Shown here: positions 33,619 to 43,600 of the stretch, in pieces
Numbering within the stretch: position 1 is the stretch's first letter
How the letters are laid out: every line of letters starts with the position of its first letter
Source: an uncultured Paracoccaceae bacterium
Lineage (GTDB): Bacteria > Pseudomonadota > Alphaproteobacteria > Rhodobacterales > Rhodobacteraceae
Direction: 5' to 3'
Length of the DNA stretch: 64,000 bases
Assembly: GCA_947498415.1 (NCBI GenBank)
Contig: CANMKB010000001.1
Span: 62,001-126,000, forward strand
The notes under the pieces: generated by a model
Told to the model about the DNA's origin: nothing
Database searches by the model: none
Seen by the model: only the letters and a program-made list of their open reading frames with translations
Program-made: the position numbers and the translations under genes

Positions 33619-36600
33619 TTAATGGAAATCCCGGCTTGGGAAGAGCCGTTTTGCCTGTTCCCGCGGGTGACGTGCACTAGACGACGAAGCCTTGCGTCGG
33701 GGCGCATCATCCGCCTGTGGCTGTGTAATACCAATAGCCTCGTCCAGCGGGTGGCCCAAATCTGAAAGCTTTGGTGACATATCCTGAATGTCTTGCGCAA
33801 TCAGATGCACCACAATGCCCTCTCGTTGCAGATAGCCTGTGACCTTTAACAATCGCCCCCCCATCACTGTGCGGCGGAACTGTTCATAGACCTTGGGCCA
33901 GATAACCACGTTACTCACCCCGGTTTCATCCTCTAGCGTCAAAAAGATAACCCCCGAAGCTGTACCCGGCCTTTGCCGGGTAATAACCAATCCGCACACA
34001 GAATGCCGCCCCAGCGGAACATCCTGTAACGCGGCATGTGGCGTCAGGTTTGGGATCGCGGGGCGCAACAGCTCCATAGGATGTGCGCGTAGGGTAAGCC
34101 GCATAGAAACGTAGTCCTCAACCACCTCTTCACCCAAATGCATCACAGGCAGATCAACCTGCGGCTCAAGGAGGCTTTCGCCATCAATCGGGTCACTAAA
34201 CAGCGGTAGCGGCTTTTGGCTGCGGATCGCTTTCACCTTCCAAAGCGCGGCCCGACGAGTCAGTCCCATGTCAGAAAAAGCATCAGCCTCAGCCAACCGA
34301 TTTAGGACATCCGGGCGCACCCCCGCCCGTAGCCAAAGCGCCTCGGGGTCTGGGTAGCCATTGCCCCGCGCCCCCACAATCCAATTGGCGTCTTCCTCTT
34401 TAAAGCCCTTGATCTGGCGAAACCCAAGCCGCAGTGACAAAGCGCCATCCGGGCGGCGCTGCAAGATATTGTTCCACTCGGAATCGTTCACTGAAATGGG
34501 CCGCACCTCGACACCATGTTCGCGCACATCCCGAACGATCTGGGCAGGCGCGTAAAACCCCATCGGCTGAGAGTTCAGCAAAGCACAGGCAAACACCGCC
34601 GGGTGGTGGCATTTCAACCAAGCCGACACATAGGCCAGCATCGCAAAGGCCGCCGCATGGCTTTCAGGAAAGCCATAGTCCGCAAAGCCTTCGATCTGCG
34701 AAAAACAACGCTCTGCAAAGTCGGGTTCATACCCACGTTCAAGCATCCCGTTGATGAAACGCTCGCGGAAAACACCAATCGTGCCCATACGCCGGAACGA
34801 TGCCAAAGAACGCCGCAGCCTGTCTGCCTCTTCGGGGGAAAAGCCTGCGGCCACTTCGGCAATTTTCATAGCCTGTTCTTGAAACAGCGGCACGCCGAGG
34901 GTTTTCTTCATCACCTCTTCGAGTTCTGGCGAAGGGTAATGCACCTCTTCAAGCCCTTGGCGGCGCTTAATGTAAGGTTGCACCATGCCGCCCTGAATGG
35001 GTCCGGGGCGCACAATCGCTACCTCGATGACCAGATCGTAAAATTCGCGCGGTTTCATCCGTGGCAAGAAATTCATCTGCGCCCGGCTTTCCACCTGAAA
35101 CACGCCCACCGCGTCTGCCTGACACAGCATATCGTAGGTCGCAGTATCCGCTTGCGGCACTGTCGCAATCGAAAGCCTGTGATTGTCATGCTGCTGCAAA
35201 AGTTCGAAAGATTTACGAATGCAGCTCAGCATTCCAAGGCCAAGAACATCCACCTTTAGGATGCCTAGGGCATCAATATCGTCCTTGTCCCATTCAATGA
35301 CCGTGCGGTCCTCCATCGCGGCGTTTTCGATGGGGCAAAGCTCATCCAGGCGGCCCTTAGTGATGACAAAGCCCCCAACATGCTGCGACAAATGACGCGG
35401 AAAGCCGATGACTTCGCCGATCAAACGAATGGTTTGCATAAGGCGGCGATCCTCAAGGTTCAGGCCCAACTCACGCACCCTATCCAGATCAACACCTCCG
35501 TTAGACATGCCCCAGATTTGCCCCGACAACCCAGCCGTCACATCTTGGCTCAGCCCCATGACTTTGCCGACCTCACGGATCGCAGCACGAGATCGAAAAT
35601 GAATGACCGTTGCGCAAAGCCCGGCACGGTGACGGCCGTACTTTTCATAAATCCACTGGATCACTTCCTCACGCCGCTCGTGCTCAAAATCCACGTCGAT
35701 ATCAGGCGGCTCTCCCCGATATTTCGAGACAAACCGCTCAAACACCATGGAAATTTGTTCAGGGCCCACATCCGTGATGCCCAGCAGATAACAGAGCACA
35801 GAGTTCGCCGCAGAGCCGCGCCCTTGGCACAAAATACCCTGCGACCGCGCGAACTGAACAATGTCGTGGACTGTCAGGAAATAAGCCGGAAACCCCAGAT
35901 CCGCGACCACAGCCAGCTCTTTTTTCATTAAGGTTAGCACTTTTTCTGATGGCCCGTTTGGGTAGCGCCGTAGAATGCCTTCTTTAGCCAAACGTTCCAG
36001 TCGCGCCTGCGGAGGCTCTCCGCTGGCGACTTCATCGGGGTATTCGTAAGACAGTTCTTTCAGGTCAAAACTGCATTTATCAGCAATCTCGAGTGTACGG
36101 CGCAGCGCCCCGGGATAATTGCGAAACAGCCGCGCCATATCCGCCCCAGATTTCAACCGGCGTTCGGCATTGGGCAGAGCCTTTGTCCCGATTTGATCAA
36201 TCGTCAGATGCTCACGCATACAGGTCAGCACGTCGGCCAACTGCCGACGGTTGGCGCGATGCATAAGCACATCCCCCACAGCCACCATGGGGGTGCAGGT
36301 TTTCTGCGCAAGCTGGGCACAGGCCCTGAAATACGCCTGATCACTGCCGTCATACTGTGGCACAGCGCCTAAAAAGACGTGATTAGGAAAGCAGCGCCGC
36401 ATCTTTTGAACATCGCCACGCGCCTCCTCAAGACTGGACTGCGGCAGGGCAATCAACGTCATGTCCTGACATCCCTGCGCCATATCTTTGAAATAAAGTG
36501 TGCAGGTTCCTTTTTCTGCCCGGCGTTTTCCTTGCGTCAATAGACGCGCCAAACGATGGTACGCCGCCCGGCTCCGCGGCAGCGCCACCCACTCAACCGC

Positions 36601-36975
36601 GCTATCACACAGCACGATGCGACATCCGACAATCAGCTTTGGCAGCTTTACAGTCTGCGGCTTTGCGATGGGGTTTCCTTGATCCACACTTCTCCGGGAA
36701 GACGCATCCACCCGCTGCTGAGAGCGCACCTGAATAGCCTCTTCTGTTTCTCTTTGCAGCTCTTTCAACGCGCTCCAGGCCCGCACGACACCCGCCAGCG
36801 AATTTCGATCTGTGATCGCCAACGCCGATAATCCCAACTCTGCGGCACGCACCACCAATTCTTCGGGGTGCGACGCCCCCGTTAAGAATGTGAAATTCGT
36901 TGTGACACACAGTTCCGCGTAGTCTTGACCAGACTGCCAAAGATCGGGCGCGGCTTTTCGAGTGGGGGACGTCAT
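33619..36975 (-). CDS. dnaE2: Error-prone DNA polymerase III alpha-like subunit
   Basis: DnaE2/ImuC of 1118 aa, the catalytic polymerase of SOS mutagenesis. The N-terminal PHP domain (YAELCVTTNFTFLTGASHPEEL) is followed by the C-family polymerase core, with PPDIDVDFEHERREEVIQW holding the catalytic aspartates, then CQGRGSAANS and a C-terminal OB domain (RPGTASGVIFLTLEDETG). The ATG at 36975 overlaps the imuB stop by four bases, so the two are co-translated; the frame extends further upstream only inside imuB. It is controlled by the LexA box upstream of imuB. Confidence 0.95.
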   Translation of the reverse strand: MTSPTRKAAPDLWQSGQDYAELCVTTNFTFLTGASHPEELVVRAAELGLSALAITDRNSLAGVVRAWSALKELQRETEEAIQVRSQQRVDASSRRSVDQGNPIAKPQTVKLPKLIVGCRIVLCDSAVEWVALPRSRAAYHRLARLLTQGKRRAEKGTCTLYFKDMAQGCQDMTLIALPQSSLEEARGDVQKMRRCFPNHVFLGAVPQYDGSDQAYFRACAQLAQKTCTPMVAVGDVLMHRANRRQLADVLTCMREHLTIDQIGTKALPNAERRLKSGADMARLFRNYPGALRRTLEIADKCSFDLKELSYEYPDEVASGEPPQARLERLAKEGILRRYPNGPSEKVLTLMKKELAVVADLGFPAYFLTVHDIVQFARSQGILCQGRGSAANSVLCYLLGITDVGPEQISMVFERFVSKYRGEPPDIDVDFEHERREEVIQWIYEKYGRHRAGLCATVIHFRSRAAIREVGKVMGLSQDVTAGLSGQIWGMSNGGVDLDRVRELGLNLEDRRLMQTIRLIGEVIGFPRHLSQHVGGFVITKGRLDELCPIENAAMEDRTVIEWDKDDIDALGILKVDVLGLGMLSCIRKSFELLQQHDNHRLSIATVPQADTATYDMLCQADAVGVFQVESRAQMNFLPRMKPREFYDLVIEVAIVRPGPIQGGMVQPYIKRRQGLEEVHYPSPELEEVMKKTLGVPLFQEQAMKIAEVAAGFSPEEADRLRRSLASFRRMGTIGVFRERFINGMLERGYEPDFAERCFSQIEGFADYGFPESHAAAFAMLAYVSAWLKCHHPAVFACALLNSQPMGFYAPAQIVRDVREHGVEVRPISVNDSEWNNILQRRPDGALSLRLGFRQIKGFKEEDANWIVGARGNGYPDPEALWLRAGVRPDVLNRLAEADAFSDMGLTRRAALWKVKAIRSQKPLPLFSDPIDGESLLEPQVDLPVMHLGEEVVEDYVSMRLTLRAHPMELLRPAIPNLTPHAALQDVPLGRHSVCGLVITRQRPGTASGVIFLTLEDETGVSNVVIWPKVYEQFRRTVMGGRLLKVTGYLQREGIVVHLIAQDIQDMSPKLSDLGHPLDEAIGITQPQADDAPRRKASSSSARHPREQAKRLFPSRDFH

Positions 36976-38450
36976 GCGAACTCTCCCTGCACAAACCAAC
37001 TGGGATTCTGCGGCGTATAAAACATCCACAACCGCCGCCCTTGCAGAGTTTCGACACGCCAATAATCACGCACACCAGAATGCCAACCTTCGTTCTCAAG
37101 CCACCACTCAGGCGCGATGCGCTCGGGCCCTGTGGCCCGCCCCGTGCTGAAGGACATGCGCCGCCACCGAAACCGCATCGGCGGGGTGCGACCTCTGCCC
37201 GCAATCGCTTCGGGAGAAAAAAGGAACACGGGCCGAGGCGCCGTGTGCTTCCATCCTGCCTCAGGCTCTGAAAAGGCCGCAGAGGCAATAATAAAGCTGC
37301 GCTCTGGTGTATGGCTGTTCGCGGGTTGGAACCGATAGATGTTATCCAGCCCGATCCGTGTACCTATCTTGGTAATCAGATCTTCCAACTGCCCTTTGGG
37401 CGCGACAGAGATATGGCCGATCTGCTCTACGGGCAAAGGTTCCACCTGAGTGGCCTCCAGCCGCATACGCTCAATGCCGAAACCAGCCTCAACCTCGCCT
37501 ATGCCACGCTCAAAGAGGGGTAATATGCGCCGCGCATCTCGTAAGGGCCGCGCCAGACGTAATTCAACCTGCTGGCTGTCATGATCCACCCGATCCAACG
37601 TCAAACATAGAACTCTGGCGCCAGCCTGTTGCGCCTTCAGTTTATCGCACAATGTCTCAAGCAGTCGCGCTGTGCCCGCCATGACATCATCGGTCATGCC
37701 AATTGGTTCTGGGAAAGTCAGCCGTACGCCGTAGTGCGGTGGGTCCGCCAGCGGTGAAATCTCTTCGGATTGCGCGCCCAGCGCCTGATCCAACCGCAGC
37801 AACACCCCCGGCCCAAACCGCTGTGCCACCGTCGCACGCGGGGTGCCTGCCAAATCAGAAATGCGCCTAAGACCCAAGCGCTGTAAGGCAATTGAATCCT
37901 TTTCTTCTAGACGCAGGGCCGCAATGGGCAAGCCCCCAATGGCACTCAGCGTCTCATGGCTTTTGGCAACGCCTTCACCATAATGCGCCAAGGCCCAAGC
38001 GGCACCACGCGTCTCCGCCAAGCCGACCTGCACCGCAAATCCGGCCCGTGCCAAACGCCGCCGCATATCCGCCAACAGCATCTCTTCCCCACCAAAGAGG
38101 TGAGTCGACCCTGTAATATCCAAAACAAGCCCGTCTTCCCCTTCAAGGCCCACCCATGGGCAATACCGCGTGGCCCAACGGCGCAGCACATGAAGAAAAC
38201 GATGGTCTTGTCGTGGGTCTGCCAGGGCGCTTTGCAGATCAGGGCAGAAAGCACGCGCATCTGAATACGCCATCCCCCGCTCAAGCCCCTGCCGTAAAGC
38301 TTCTGTATTCAAACAGTAAATCCTGTTCGCATTGTTCTGCTTAAGCGTCAGTGCAAACGGCCCCTCAATCGGACATTGCCGCAAAACCCGGTCACTAGAG
38401 AGCCGGGGAAACCATAATGAAACGATACGACGCGATATCCCATCGAACAT
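36972..38450 (-). CDS. imuB: ImuB, inactive Y-family polymerase-like mutagenesis protein
   Basis: Y-family polymerase-like protein of 492 aa, the scaffold that links DnaE2 to the beta clamp. It has SLWFPRLSSDRVLRQ, AYSDARAFCPDLQ, VLDITGSTHLFGGEE and the helix-hairpin-helix block LQRLGLRRISDLAGTPRATV. The residues of the polymerase active site typical of DinB are not conserved (VLDITG where DinB has an S-(I/L)-DE motif), as expected for ImuB. A TTG four codons upstream is possible, but the ATG at 38450 is preferred. A perfect LexA box lies 15 bases upstream. The usual partner imuA is not present upstream. Confidence 0.92.
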   Translation of the reverse strand: MFDGISRRIVSLWFPRLSSDRVLRQCPIEGPFALTLKQNNANRIYCLNTEALRQGLERGMAYSDARAFCPDLQSALADPRQDHRFLHVLRRWATRYCPWVGLEGEDGLVLDITGSTHLFGGEEMLLADMRRRLARAGFAVQVGLAETRGAAWALAHYGEGVAKSHETLSAIGGLPIAALRLEEKDSIALQRLGLRRISDLAGTPRATVAQRFGPGVLLRLDQALGAQSEEISPLADPPHYGVRLTFPEPIGMTDDVMAGTARLLETLCDKLKAQQAGARVLCLTLDRVDHDSQQVELRLARPLRDARRILPLFERGIGEVEAGFGIERMRLEATQVEPLPVEQIGHISVAPKGQLEDLITKIGTRIGLDNIYRFQPANSHTPERSFIIASAAFSEPEAGWKHTAPRPVFLFSPEAIAGRGRTPPMRFRWRRMSFSTGRATGPERIAPEWWLENEGWHSGVRDYWRVETLQGRRLWMFYTPQNPSWFVQGEFA

Positions 38451-38464
38451 GACAAACACCAAAT

Positions 38465-38479
38465 GTTCCCTATTTGTTC
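38465..38479 (-). promoter_or_regulatory. LexA (SOS) box
   Basis: GTTC-CCTATTT-GTTC matches the alphaproteobacterial LexA direct repeat GTTC-N7-GTTC exactly. It lies just upstream of imuB-dnaE2, so the pair is a DNA-damage-inducible operon. Confidence 0.9.
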
Positions 38480-38687
38480 TTTATAATTCCTCCCACATGC
38501 AGAGTCGAGTCAGTGATCCACGGCAGAACTTTCATCTTCCCAATATCTCAATAAAGAAAATCAACACCTGTCTGACGAGGCCTGCAAAACCTCGATCAAG
38601 GGCCTACACTCCTCTCAGAAAACCCCAACGCACCCGAACAAGATGGTCGCCGCGCGGTCTGAAACCCACGTTTGAAAGCACTTGGCA

Positions 38688-39995
38688 ATGACAGTTGAAT
38701 ATCTGAAAAAAGCGACGCTCTCCGCGAAATCTGATGCTTCAGAAGTCCACGCGACTGTGAAAACTATCCTCGCGGATATAAGCGAAGGCCGCGACGCAAA
38801 AGCCTTAAAATACGCAAAAAAGTTTGATGGCTATGAAGGCAATGTTCTGTTGACCGCAGAAGAGATCGACGCGGCGATTGCGCAGGTTCCCGAAAAGCTA
38901 AAGGCAGATATCCAATTCGCACATGACAATGTGAAACGCTTTGCAGAGACCCAAAAATCGACACTCACAGATGTAGAGATTGAAATCCAACCCGGTTTTG
39001 TGGCTGGCCAAAAGGCGATCCCGGTTGATGCGGCGGCCTGCTATGTGCCCGGCGGGCGATACAGCCATATCGCCAGCGCAATTATGACCGTCACCACCGC
39101 CAAAGTGGCCGGCTGCCGACATATCACAGCCTGCTCGCCACCCCGCCCTGATATCGGCATCGCCCCGGCCATCATCTATGCGGCCCATATCTGCGGCGCT
39201 GACAAAATCATGGCAATGGGCGGTGTACAGGGCGTTGCCGCGATGACGTATGGCCTGTTTGGCCTTCCCAAAGCAAACATCCTTGTGGGCCCCGGCAATC
39301 AATTCGTCGCCGAGGCCAAGCGCATTCTGTTTGGAAGCGTCGGCATTGATATGATCGCAGGCCCCACCGACAGCTTGATTCTTGCAGATAAAGACGCCGA
39401 TGCGCATATCGTAGCTACAGATTTGGTGTCACAAGCCGAGCATGGCTATAACTCACCGGTTTGGTTGGTGACAGACAACAAACCATTGGCCGAAAAGGTC
39501 ATGGAAATTGTGCCGAAATTGATCGACGACCTGCCAGACATAAACCGGGAAAATGCCTTTGCAGCGTGGCGCGACTATGCCGAAGTGATCCTGTGCTCTG
39601 ACCGAGAAGAAATGGCAGCATGTTCCGACGATTATGCCCCCGAACACCTCACAGTACAGGCCAATGATCTCGGCTGGTGGCTAGATCGCTTGACCTGCTA
39701 CGGGTCACTCTTTCTTGGTGAAGAAACCACTGTTTCATACGGCGACAAAGCAACGGGCACGAACCATGTCCTCCCAACGTCGGGGGCCGCAAGCTATACC
39801 GGTGGCCTAAGCGTTCATAAGTACATGAAAGTTGTCACATGGCAGCGCAGCACCCGCGAAGCATCTAAACGCGTGGCCGAGGCGACTGCACGGATTTCAC
39901 GCCTTGAAGGCATGGAAGGACACGCCCGCGCCGCAGATGTGCGCCTTGCAAAGTATTTCCCAAATGAAACCTTTGATCTCAGCGCCATAGGCTGA
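38688..39995 (+). CDS. hpsN: Histidinol dehydrogenase-family protein, probable sulfopropanediol 3-dehydrogenase
   Basis: HisD-fold dehydrogenase of 435 aa. It begins MTVEYLKKATLSAKSDASEV and has DLVSQAEHGYNSPVWLVT (metal-ligand Gln/His region) and YAPEHLTVQ, the pattern I associate with roseobacter HpsN rather than with biosynthetic HisD. HpsN oxidises (R)-2,3-dihydroxypropane-1-sulfonate to (R)-sulfolactate with NAD. The ATG at 38688 is preferred to a TTG two codons earlier. An FMN-dependent 2-hydroxyacid dehydrogenase follows 45 bases downstream and could oxidise the resulting hydroxyacid. The hpsO and hpsP partner genes are not in the window, so the substrate stays uncertain within this family. 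Confidence 0.78.
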   Translation: MTVEYLKKATLSAKSDASEVHATVKTILADISEGRDAKALKYAKKFDGYEGNVLLTAEEIDAAIAQVPEKLKADIQFAHDNVKRFAETQKSTLTDVEIEIQPGFVAGQKAIPVDAAACYVPGGRYSHIASAIMTVTTAKVAGCRHITACSPPRPDIGIAPAIIYAAHICGADKIMAMGGVQGVAAMTYGLFGLPKANILVGPGNQFVAEAKRILFGSVGIDMIAGPTDSLILADKDADAHIVATDLVSQAEHGYNSPVWLVTDNKPLAEKVMEIVPKLIDDLPDINRENAFAAWRDYAEVILCSDREEMAACSDDYAPEHLTVQANDLGWWLDRLTCYGSLFLGEETTVSYGDKATGTNHVLPTSGAASYTGGLSVHKYMKVVTWQRSTREASKRVAEATARISRLEGMEGHARAADVRLAKYFPNETFDLSAIG

Positions 39996-40040
39996 GGTCA
40001 TGCGTATCACTCAGCACACCCAGTTCGTGAACCCGCGCGA

Positions 40041-41162
40041 ATGACTTCTAAGGCGATCCACTGCGCTCAAGACGCCCGCCGCCTCGCCAAGCGGCGGCTG
40101 CCATGGATGGTGTTTGACTACATCGATGGGGCTGCGGGTCAAGAAACCGGGGCCCGACGCGAGCGAAAGGCGCTTGATGCGGTGACGCTGACGCCGCGCG
40201 TATTAAGGGATGTCAGCACCCGCAACCTCAGCCAATCTCTGTTTGGCCAAGCGGCACAGCGCCCCTTCGGTATTGCACCGATGGGCATGTGCAACTTGTC
40301 AGCACCGGGGGCTGATCTCATGCTTGCCCGCCTCGCAGCGCAATATGAGATCCCGCATTGTGTCTCAACGGTCGCCTCAACCCCGATGGAAAAGATCATT
40401 GAGGTGGCTGAAGGGCATGCTTGGTTCCAACTGTATTACAGCGGTGATGGCACACATACCTTTAAACTTGTCAAACGGGCACAGGCTGCGGGTTTCGAAA
40501 CCCTGGTCCTCACCCTTGACGTACCCGAGGTCGGGCGCCGCCCCCGAGAGCTGCGACATGGTTTTTCAATGCCGTTCAAATTGGGGCCGCGTCAGTTCTT
40601 GGATTTCGCCTGCCATCCCCGCTGGTCCCTCGCCACGCTCAAAGCGGGGAAGCCAACACTGGCGAACTTTGCAAAAAATGGCTTTGAGTTTGACCGCACT
40701 GAAAGTCGAGCCATGGCAACATGGGAAACCCTAAAACACTTACGCGACGCGTGGCCGGGCAACCTTGTGGTGAAAGGCGTGCTGTACAAAGACGACGCGA
40801 CCAAGCTGCAATCATACGGCGTGGATGCTATTCAAATTTCCAGCCATGGCGCACGCCAGCTAGAAAGTGCGCCAGCGCCCATCGACGCCTTGCCAGAGAT
40901 ACGCAAGGCCGTTGGCAATCAGTTTCCTCTGTTCTTTGACAGCGGATTGCGCAGTGGAGAAGACGTTCTAAAGGCGATGAGGCTTGGGGCTGACTACTGT
41001 TTCTTTGGCCGCACACTACAGTTTGCAATTGCAGCGGCTGGCGAACCTGGCCTGCATCGCATCTGGGATGTGTTCAGCGATGAACTTTCCATCGCTATGG
41101 CACAGATAGGCGCCAGTGATCTTTCACAAGTCCGCGGGCCCAGCGATGTAGAAATCAATTAA
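40041..41162 (+). CDS. FMN-dependent alpha-hydroxyacid dehydrogenase (LldD type)
   Basis: FMN TIM-barrel enzyme of 373 aa. N-terminal DARRLAKRRLPWMVFDYIDGAAG, RPFGIAPMGMCN, WFQLYY, LVVKGVLYKDDA (FMN lysine), ISSHGARQLESAPAPIDALPEI (catalytic His and Arg; the usual N in the SNHG motif is S) and FFDSGLRSGEDVLKAMRLGAD are all present. Members oxidise L-lactate, glycolate or mandelate to 2-oxoacids. It follows hpsN by 45 bases on the same strand and may oxidise the product of that enzyme, for example a sulfolactate-like acid; this is inference. A bidirectional terminator follows. Confidence 0.87.
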   Translation: MTSKAIHCAQDARRLAKRRLPWMVFDYIDGAAGQETGARRERKALDAVTLTPRVLRDVSTRNLSQSLFGQAAQRPFGIAPMGMCNLSAPGADLMLARLAAQYEIPHCVSTVASTPMEKIIEVAEGHAWFQLYYSGDGTHTFKLVKRAQAAGFETLVLTLDVPEVGRRPRELRHGFSMPFKLGPRQFLDFACHPRWSLATLKAGKPTLANFAKNGFEFDRTESRAMATWETLKHLRDAWPGNLVVKGVLYKDDATKLQSYGVDAIQISSHGARQLESAPAPIDALPEIRKAVGNQFPLFFDSGLRSGEDVLKAMRLGADYCFFGRTLQFAIAAAGEPGLHRIWDVFSDELSIAMAQIGASDLSQVRGPSDVEIN

Positions 41163-41179
41163 AGCAAAACAACGAAAAA

Positions 41180-41204
41180 GGGGTGACACCAAAAGTGCCA
41201 CCCC
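41180..41204. terminator. Bidirectional terminator between converging genes
   Basis: GGGGTG (41180-41185) pairs with CACCCC (41199-41204) and, past one mismatch, CAC/GTG encloses a five-base loop. The leftward transcript meets CTTTTT next; the rightward one meets TTCAATTTCTTT. It lies between the hydroxyacid dehydrogenase and dctP. Confidence 0.75.
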
Positions 41205-41229
41205 CTTCAATTTCTTTAGAGACGAAAGC

Positions 41230-42231
41230 TTAGCTTACGCCAGCAATCTCTTTCAGACGGTCCATGACTTCGTCACCAACCAGGCCGTTGCCCAGTTCTT
41301 CCCAAACAGGCTTCATTGCTTCAGCCCAAGCTGCGCGCTGCTCGTCTGTCAGGTAGTGAATGCCAACGCCTTCACCGGCCATGAACTCTGCCGCAGAACC
41401 GTTGATTTCAACGTTCTTCGCCATGTTCCACTCGGTTGCTGCTGCGAGAGCTGCGTTGATTTCAGTCTTTTCAGCCGCTGGAATACCATCCCACCACTGT
41501 TTGTTCGCACCAACAAGGTAGAAGGAATACTGGTGATCAGTCATCGTGATGTGATCCACAAACTGGTATGTGGAAGACCCACGCCAGGAGTTTGGTGTCA
41601 CTTCACCCGCGTCGATCACACCCTGTTGCAAAGCAGTTGGCGCTTCTGACCAGTTGATGCCTACAGGGTTCGCGCCAATCGCTTCCCATGTTTTTACAAA
41701 GATCGGTGCAGACTGAACGCGAACCTTCAGACCTTCTGCATCGCTTGGCAGCAGGATTGGGTCTTGCGCTTTATAGCCCAGATCACGCGGACCGTTCATC
41801 CAAACCGCAACAACCTCGATGTTCTGGTTGTTCAGGCCTGGCATGATCGCATCACGTACAAGTGGATCTGCAACTGCCGCCTGGATCTTTTCGGGAGTGT
41901 TGAGCAGGAACGGCAGCTGCAGAGCCGCAACCTTTGGGTTTACAGAGCTGTAAATACCCGCGGTTGGTGAAATGATATGAGCGCCACCCAACTGTAGGCC
42001 CTGAATTTGGGACTGCTGGTCGAACAATGTACCGCCGTGGTGCATTTCCACGTCGATTTTGTCACCCAGGCGCTCTTCAAGTTGAGAAACCAGATATTCA
42101 AAGGTCTGGCCCTTCAGACCTTTGTTGTTGTTGTCATTCGACATAATCATTTTGACTTCTGCCGATGCAGCCGTGGCTGCCAGTGTAACTGCGAGTGCAG
42201 CCGTTACTGTTTTTGCGTGCTTAAGGAACAT
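41230..42231 (-). CDS. TRAP transporter substrate-binding protein (DctP)
   Basis: Periplasmic TRAP binding protein of 333 aa with a Sec signal peptide MFLKHAKTVTAALAVTLAAT...ASA. The mature part has GLKVRVQSAPIFVKTWEAIGANPVGINWSE-type core (the conserved Arg/Pro-containing ligand region near residues 145-175) and LQQGVIDAGEVTPNSW. The ATG at 42231 follows GGAGGAGAGGATT and is preferred. It is last in the operon SMP-30, dctQ, dctM, dctP, an order opposite to that of the first TRAP cluster. Confidence 0.9.
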   Translation of the reverse strand: MFLKHAKTVTAALAVTLAATAASAEVKMIMSNDNNNKGLKGQTFEYLVSQLEERLGDKIDVEMHHGGTLFDQQSQIQGLQLGGAHIISPTAGIYSSVNPKVAALQLPFLLNTPEKIQAAVADPLVRDAIMPGLNNQNIEVVAVWMNGPRDLGYKAQDPILLPSDAEGLKVRVQSAPIFVKTWEAIGANPVGINWSEAPTALQQGVIDAGEVTPNSWRGSSTYQFVDHITMTDHQYSFYLVGANKQWWDGIPAAEKTEINAALAAATEWNMAKNVEINGSAAEFMAGEGVGIHYLTDEQRAAWAEAMKPVWEELGNGLVGDEVMDRLKEIAGVS

Positions 42232-42283
42232 AATCCTCTCCTCCTTGTTATGTTTTAACACTTCTTAGTAATCATTCGCGTCA

Positions 42284-43600
42284 CTACGATAGTCCCGGCA
42301 GGAACAGTGATAGCGGCGGGAAGAATGTGACAATCATCAGCGTGATGATCGTTGCGAGCATCCAAGGCAGCGTCGCCTTGAAGACTGAAAGAACGGGCAA
42401 ACCAGAGATCGAACTTGCGACGAACAGGTTGATGCCAACCGGCGGTGTGATCAGGCCAAGCTCGATATTCACAACCATCACGATCGCAAAGTGAACTGGG
42501 TCGATGCCAAGGCTTTCTGCAGCTGGCACAAGCAGCGGCGAGAAAATCAGGATCGTAGGAACACCTTCAAGGAAGAAGCCTACAATCACGAGCAACACGT
42601 TCACACAGAGCAAGAACACGATGGGTGAAACATTCATGTCGAGCACGAACTGCGCCATCGCGGCAGGAACGCCGATCTTGGTTAGGAAGAAACCAAACAA
42701 CAAAGCGTTTGCAGTGATCCAGAAAATCATACCAACACGTGGACCAGTTTCCGCTGTCACCTTCAGGAACTCACGGAATGTCAGCTCACGGTAGATGAAG
42801 AAACCGATGAACATGGCCAGCACAGCAGAGACAGCAGCCGCTTCGGTTGGCGTAAAGATTGCACCACCGTCGTAGTAATATCCAAAGAGTGTGAACTCTG
42901 GGAAACCGTAGATGCCGATGACGATAAACGCAGGCAAAGACAACGCTGGAATACTGGACCCAAAGGCAGAGCGCAGCTCGCTGCGGGTCGCCTTTTCGCG
43001 GACTTGAATGCCTTCTTTGATCGCAAGGAAGCGTGCAGTGAAGAGCAACAAAGACCCATATAGAATGCCAGGGATGATGCCTGCCAAGAACAGCGCAGGA
43101 ATCGAGGTCTCTGTCACAAAACCATACAAGATCAACGGAATGGACGGTGGGATCAGAATGCCGATGGAGCCGGACGTTGCCAAAGCACCAATCGCGTAAT
43201 TGTCTGAATAACCTTCTTTTTTAAGGGATGGATACAGGATGTTACCCACAGCGGCCACGGTTGCTGGGCTAGAGCCTGAAATCGCCGCAAAGAAGATACA
43301 CGTTAGAACCGTTGTCATGCCGAGACCGGCACGCAAGTGACCTACCAATGCTTGCGCAAAGCCAACCAAACGCTGCACCAGACCACCGCGTTCCATCAAT
43401 CCTGCAGCGAGGAAGAAGAACGGGATCGCCATAAGCGTAAAGTGGTTCAGGTTCGAGAAAAACTTTTGCCCAACAATCCCATCCGCGATCGGGGAAAACA
43501 ACATTGAGCTAACAAGCGCCGACCCGCCGAGTGCAACAGCAATCGGTGCGCCGATAACGATAAGTGCAAAGAATGCAATAACGAGGGTAAGAACAATCAT
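42284..43600 (-). CDS. TRAP transporter large permease (DctM)
   Basis: Large TRAP membrane subunit of 438 aa. It has FFAAISGSSPATVAAVGNILYPSL, SGSIGILIPPSIPLILYGFVTETS and the C-terminal GLITPPVGINLFVASSIS, all DctM hallmarks. Its start overlaps dctQ by four bases and it precedes the binding-protein gene by 52 bases. Confidence 0.93.
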   Translation of the reverse strand: MIVLTLVIAFFALIVIGAPIAVALGGSALVSSMLFSPIADGIVGQKFFSNLNHFTLMAIPFFFLAAGLMERGGLVQRLVGFAQALVGHLRAGLGMTTVLTCIFFAAISGSSPATVAAVGNILYPSLKKEGYSDNYAIGALATSGSIGILIPPSIPLILYGFVTETSIPALFLAGIIPGILYGSLLLFTARFLAIKEGIQVREKATRSELRSAFGSSIPALSLPAFIVIGIYGFPEFTLFGYYYDGGAIFTPTEAAAVSAVLAMFIGFFIYRELTFREFLKVTAETGPRVGMIFWITANALLFGFFLTKIGVPAAMAQFVLDMNVSPIVFLLCVNVLLVIVGFFLEGVPTILIFSPLLVPAAESLGIDPVHFAIVMVVNIELGLITPPVGINLFVASSISGLPVLSVFKATLPWMLATIITLMIVTFFPPLSLFLPGLS

